Assembly (NCBI GenBank): GCA_016709385.1
Contig: JADJMW010000021.1
Location: forward strand, 62,001-126,000
Origin: Candidatus Rubrivivax defluviihabitans
GTDB lineage: Bacteria > Pseudomonadota > Gammaproteobacteria > Burkholderiales > Burkholderiaceae_C
Length of the DNA stretch: 64,000 nucleotides
Reading direction: 5' to 3'
The notes under the pieces are model-generated. The model made no database searches and was not told the origin of the DNA. It was given only the letters and a program-made list of their open reading frames with translations. The translations under genes were made by a program, and so were the position numbers. Below are positions 62,419-64,000 of the stretch, piece after piece (position 1 is the stretch's first letter; each line of letters opens with the position of its first letter).

Positions 62419-62467
62419 GGCCCCAGAACGCTCGGTCGAAACAACGACCGGCCTGTCTGGGGTCTTT
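62419..62467 (+). terminator. Long hairpin with T-run, probable original tRNA-Asp terminator
   Basis: GGCCCCAGA (62419-62427) pairs with TCTGGGGTC (62456-62464) with one G-U. Inside it CGGTCG and CGACCG form a second stem around AAACAA. TTT follows. It lies 10 bases after the duplicated tRNA-Asp 3' end, as a terminator would after an intact tRNA gene. Confidence 0.65.
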
Positions 62468-62573
62468 GCCAACCGCCGACCCGGCAGGCACCCGGGATGT
62501 CGATGCAGTGATGAGGCAACGCATCGAAGGCCCGGGCGGCGGCCTCGACTAGGCGGGCAGCATCAAGGCCACC

Positions 62574-63269
62574 GTGCCGCCTGCGCCTCGGCTCTTGCCG
62601 GGCCGCGCGTTGCCGAGCGGCGAGCCGTTTCGGTCGCTGCTGCAGGCGCGGCTGGGCACCTTCCGGGTGCAGACGCTGGCGGCCGAGGGCCGCCGCCGTG
62701 CCGCGGTGGCGGTGGCGGTGACCGAAGCAGGCCACGGCGCCGACCTGCCCGGCCTGCCGCGGCGTGAGTCGTGGAGCGAGGCGCCTGCGCTGCTGCTGAC
62801 CCGGCGGGCGGCTGGCCTGCGCAGCCACGCCGGCCAATGGGCCTTGCCGGGCGGACGCATCGACGAGGGTGAGTCGCCCGAGCAGGCGGCGTTGCGCGAA
62901 CTGGCCGAGGAAGTCGGACTCGTGCTCGACCCCTCGGCGGTGATCGGGCGTCTGGACGACTACGCCACGCGCTCGGGCTACCTCATCACGCCGCTGGTCG
63001 TCTGGGCCGGCGCGGCACGCCAGGTGGTGCCGAACGCCGCCGAGGTGGCGGCGATCCACCGCATCCCGGCGGAGGAATTGCTGCGGCCCGACGCGCCGCT
63101 GTTGAACCAGGTGCGCGGCGCGCCGCACCCGGTGCTGCGCATGCCGGTCGCCCAGGGTTGGATCGCCGCACCCACAGCGATCTTCCTGTACCAGTTCCGC
63201 GAACTCTGCCTGCTCGGTCGGCCGACGCGCGCCGCCCACTTCGACCAGCCCGTTTTCGCCTGGCGCTGA
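62574..63269 (+). CDS. Nudix hydrolase, CoA pyrophosphatase-like (NudL type)
   Basis: This 231-residue protein has a full Nudix box beginning GGRIDEGESPEQAALRELAE and continuing EVGL (about residues 96-119), which binds Mg and cleaves nucleoside diphosphate-X bonds. Upstream SHAGQWALPGG matches the CoA-specific UPF0035 extension in position (LRSHAGQ before the box), so coenzyme A diphosphatase is the likely activity. It starts with GTG at 62574. It is not obviously linked to neighbours. Confidence 0.87.
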   Translation: MPPAPRLLPGRALPSGEPFRSLLQARLGTFRVQTLAAEGRRRAAVAVAVTEAGHGADLPGLPRRESWSEAPALLLTRRAAGLRSHAGQWALPGGRIDEGESPEQAALRELAEEVGLVLDPSAVIGRLDDYATRSGYLITPLVVWAGAARQVVPNAAEVAAIHRIPAEELLRPDAPLLNQVRGAPHPVLRMPVAQGWIAAPTAIFLYQFRELCLLGRPTRAAHFDQPVFAWR

Positions 63270-63275
63270 GCGGCC

Positions 63276-63346
63276 GGCCGTCCGATGGGCTTCCGATCGG
63301 GCGTCGGTGCGAAGCTCGCCGCGCTCAGGGTGGCGGCCGGACGGCC
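63276..63346. repeat. Inverted repeat between the Nudix and HD-GYP genes
   Basis: GGCCGTCCG (63276-63284) and CGGACGGCC (63338-63346) form 9-bp arms separated by 53 bases. The 126-bp gap is otherwise without clear signals. It might be a terminator-like structure for the Nudix gene or a regulatory site for the next gene. Confidence 0.3.
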
Positions 63347-63395
63347 GATATCCCTACGGTCCGCCCGCACTTCAGGCGCAAATCGCGCCCGTCCC

Positions 63396-64000
63396 ATGCT
63401 GAAGAAGATTGCCGTCAGACAGCTCCGCATCGGCATGCACCTGCACAAGCTGGAAGGCGCCTGGACCGACCACCCGTTCTGGCGCGCGCGCTTCGTCATC
63501 GACAGTACGGCTGACCTGCGGCAGTTGCACGAATGCCCGATCAGCGAGTGCTGGATCGACACCCGGCTGGGGCTGGACGTGGCCGATGCGGTCGAGCCCG
63601 ACTCTGCAGCGGCCGCGCTGCCGGCGCGATGGGCGGCAGGCCAGCGGCATGCCTTGCCGTCGCGCGATCCGACCCCGGCCGCCGAGACACTTTCCGCGGG
63701 CGACGAGGTGCAGCGTGCCGCCGCCATCTGCCGGCGCGGCCGCGAGGCGGTGGTGGCCATGTTCCACGAGGCCCGCATGGGCCGCACCGTCGACGCCGAG
63801 AGCTGCCTGCCGCTGGTGGAGGAGATCTCGCGCTCGGTGTCGCGCAACCCCGACGCCCTGGTCAGCCTGGCGCGGCTGAAGACGCAGGACAACTACAGCT
63901 ACATGCATTCGGTGGCCGTGTGCGCGTTGATGGTGGCGCTGGGCCGCACGCTGGGCCTGGACGAGGCGGCCTGCCGTGCCGCCGGCCTGGCCGGGTTGAT
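63396..64000 (+). CDS. DUF3391/HD-GYP domain protein (N-terminal part)
   Basis: The frame begins MLKKIAVRQLRIGMHLHKLE, the start of the DUF3391 domain that precedes HD-GYP domains. It continues to NYSYMHSVAVCALMVALGRT and LGLDEAACRAAGLAGL, the first helices of an HD-GYP domain, where the window ends. These proteins usually hydrolyse cyclic di-GMP and affect motility or biofilm. The catalytic HD and GYP residues lie outside the window, so activity cannot be judged. Confidence 0.87.
   Translation, partial: MLKKIAVRQLRIGMHLHKLEGAWTDHPFWRARFVIDSTADLRQLHECPISECWIDTRLGLDVADAVEPDSAAAALPARWAAGQRHALPSRDPTPAAETLSAGDEVQRAAAICRRGREAVVAMFHEARMGRTVDAESCLPLVEEISRSVSRNPDALVSLARLKTQDNYSYMHSVAVCALMVALGRTLGLDEAACRAAGLAGL

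Larger units (their letters stand above)
62219..62573. other. 355-bp non-coding stretch with a tRNA fragment and a terminator
   Basis: I see no credible gene here. At 62395-62409 lies CCGTCCACTCCGCCA, identical to the last 15 bases of tRNA-Asp. Ten bases later a long intrinsic-terminator-like hairpin starts at 62419. The first 175 bp, after the toxin gene, show no recognisable feature. The last 100 bp before the Nudix start are unremarkable. Confidence 0.7.

Noticed and set aside
62219..62573. Short open frames between the PIN toxin and the Nudix gene
   Set aside because: They cross the tRNA fragment and terminator hairpin, lack ribosome-binding sites and show no conserved motifs.

Overview
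The window is a G+C-rich (about two-thirds G+C by eye) chromosomal segment of a betaproteobacterium. Gene content and order point to Burkholderiales, most like Comamonadaceae or the Rubrivivax/Leptothrix group. The supporting evidence is synteny: leuC-entericidin-leuD-leuB-asd-fimV-truA-trpF-trpB-trpA-accD-folC-dedD-cvpA-purF-metZ, and sdhCDAB-sdhE-gltA next to mdh. This is read from protein motifs and gene order; no database search was run.

Layout. 1-3966 (+): end of a xanthine dehydrogenase operon (xdhA partial, xdhB, xdhC). 3976-11945 (-): a type I restriction-modification locus, hsdM-hsdS-hsdR, with an AAA ATPase and a DUF4276 protein sitting between hsdS and hsdR in overlapping frames. 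11966-15003 (-): serC-serA plus an enoyl-CoA hydratase-family gene that looks frameshifted at its 5' end. 15155-22611 (+): universal stress protein, nitronate monooxygenase, a DUF411 protein, a phasin-like protein, a KAS III-like synthase, a YqjD/YqjE/YqjK-type envelope trio, exonuclease I and a small membrane protein. 22642-30741: a citrate-lyase-like aldolase and mdh (-), then a GntR regulator, sdhCDAB, sdhE and gltA (+), so the region is centred on the TCA cycle. 30870-40727: a FadR-type regulator diverging from a methylmalonyl-CoA/propionate operon (mcm, a GNAT-SnoaL fusion, meaB, pccB, pccA, an epimerase-like VOC protein), interrupted between pccB and pccA by a PIN-domain toxin-antitoxin pair. 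40736-41923: two small conserved proteins. 42070-60996 (+): the long biosynthetic run for leucine, lysine/threonine, tryptophan, fatty acid, folate, purine and methionine, ending with gltX. 61052-61375: tRNA-Ala(GGC), tRNA-Glu(TTC), tRNA-Asp(GTC). 61485-62218: a second PIN toxin-antitoxin pair lying between tRNA-Asp and a 15-bp copy of the tRNA-Asp 3' end. 62574-64000: a Nudix hydrolase and the start of an HD-GYP-type protein.

Most of the window is ordinary core metabolism. The accessory parts are the type I RM locus with its embedded ATPase/DUF4276 pair, the two toxin-antitoxin modules, and short hairpin repeats, one of which appears to have been absorbed into the folC reading frame. The most promising uncharacterised system is the ATPase/DUF4276 pair. 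Its position resembles accessory guards such as prrC inside EcoprrI, and its composition resembles the PARIS ATPase/TOPRIM pair, but its function is inferred, not shown.
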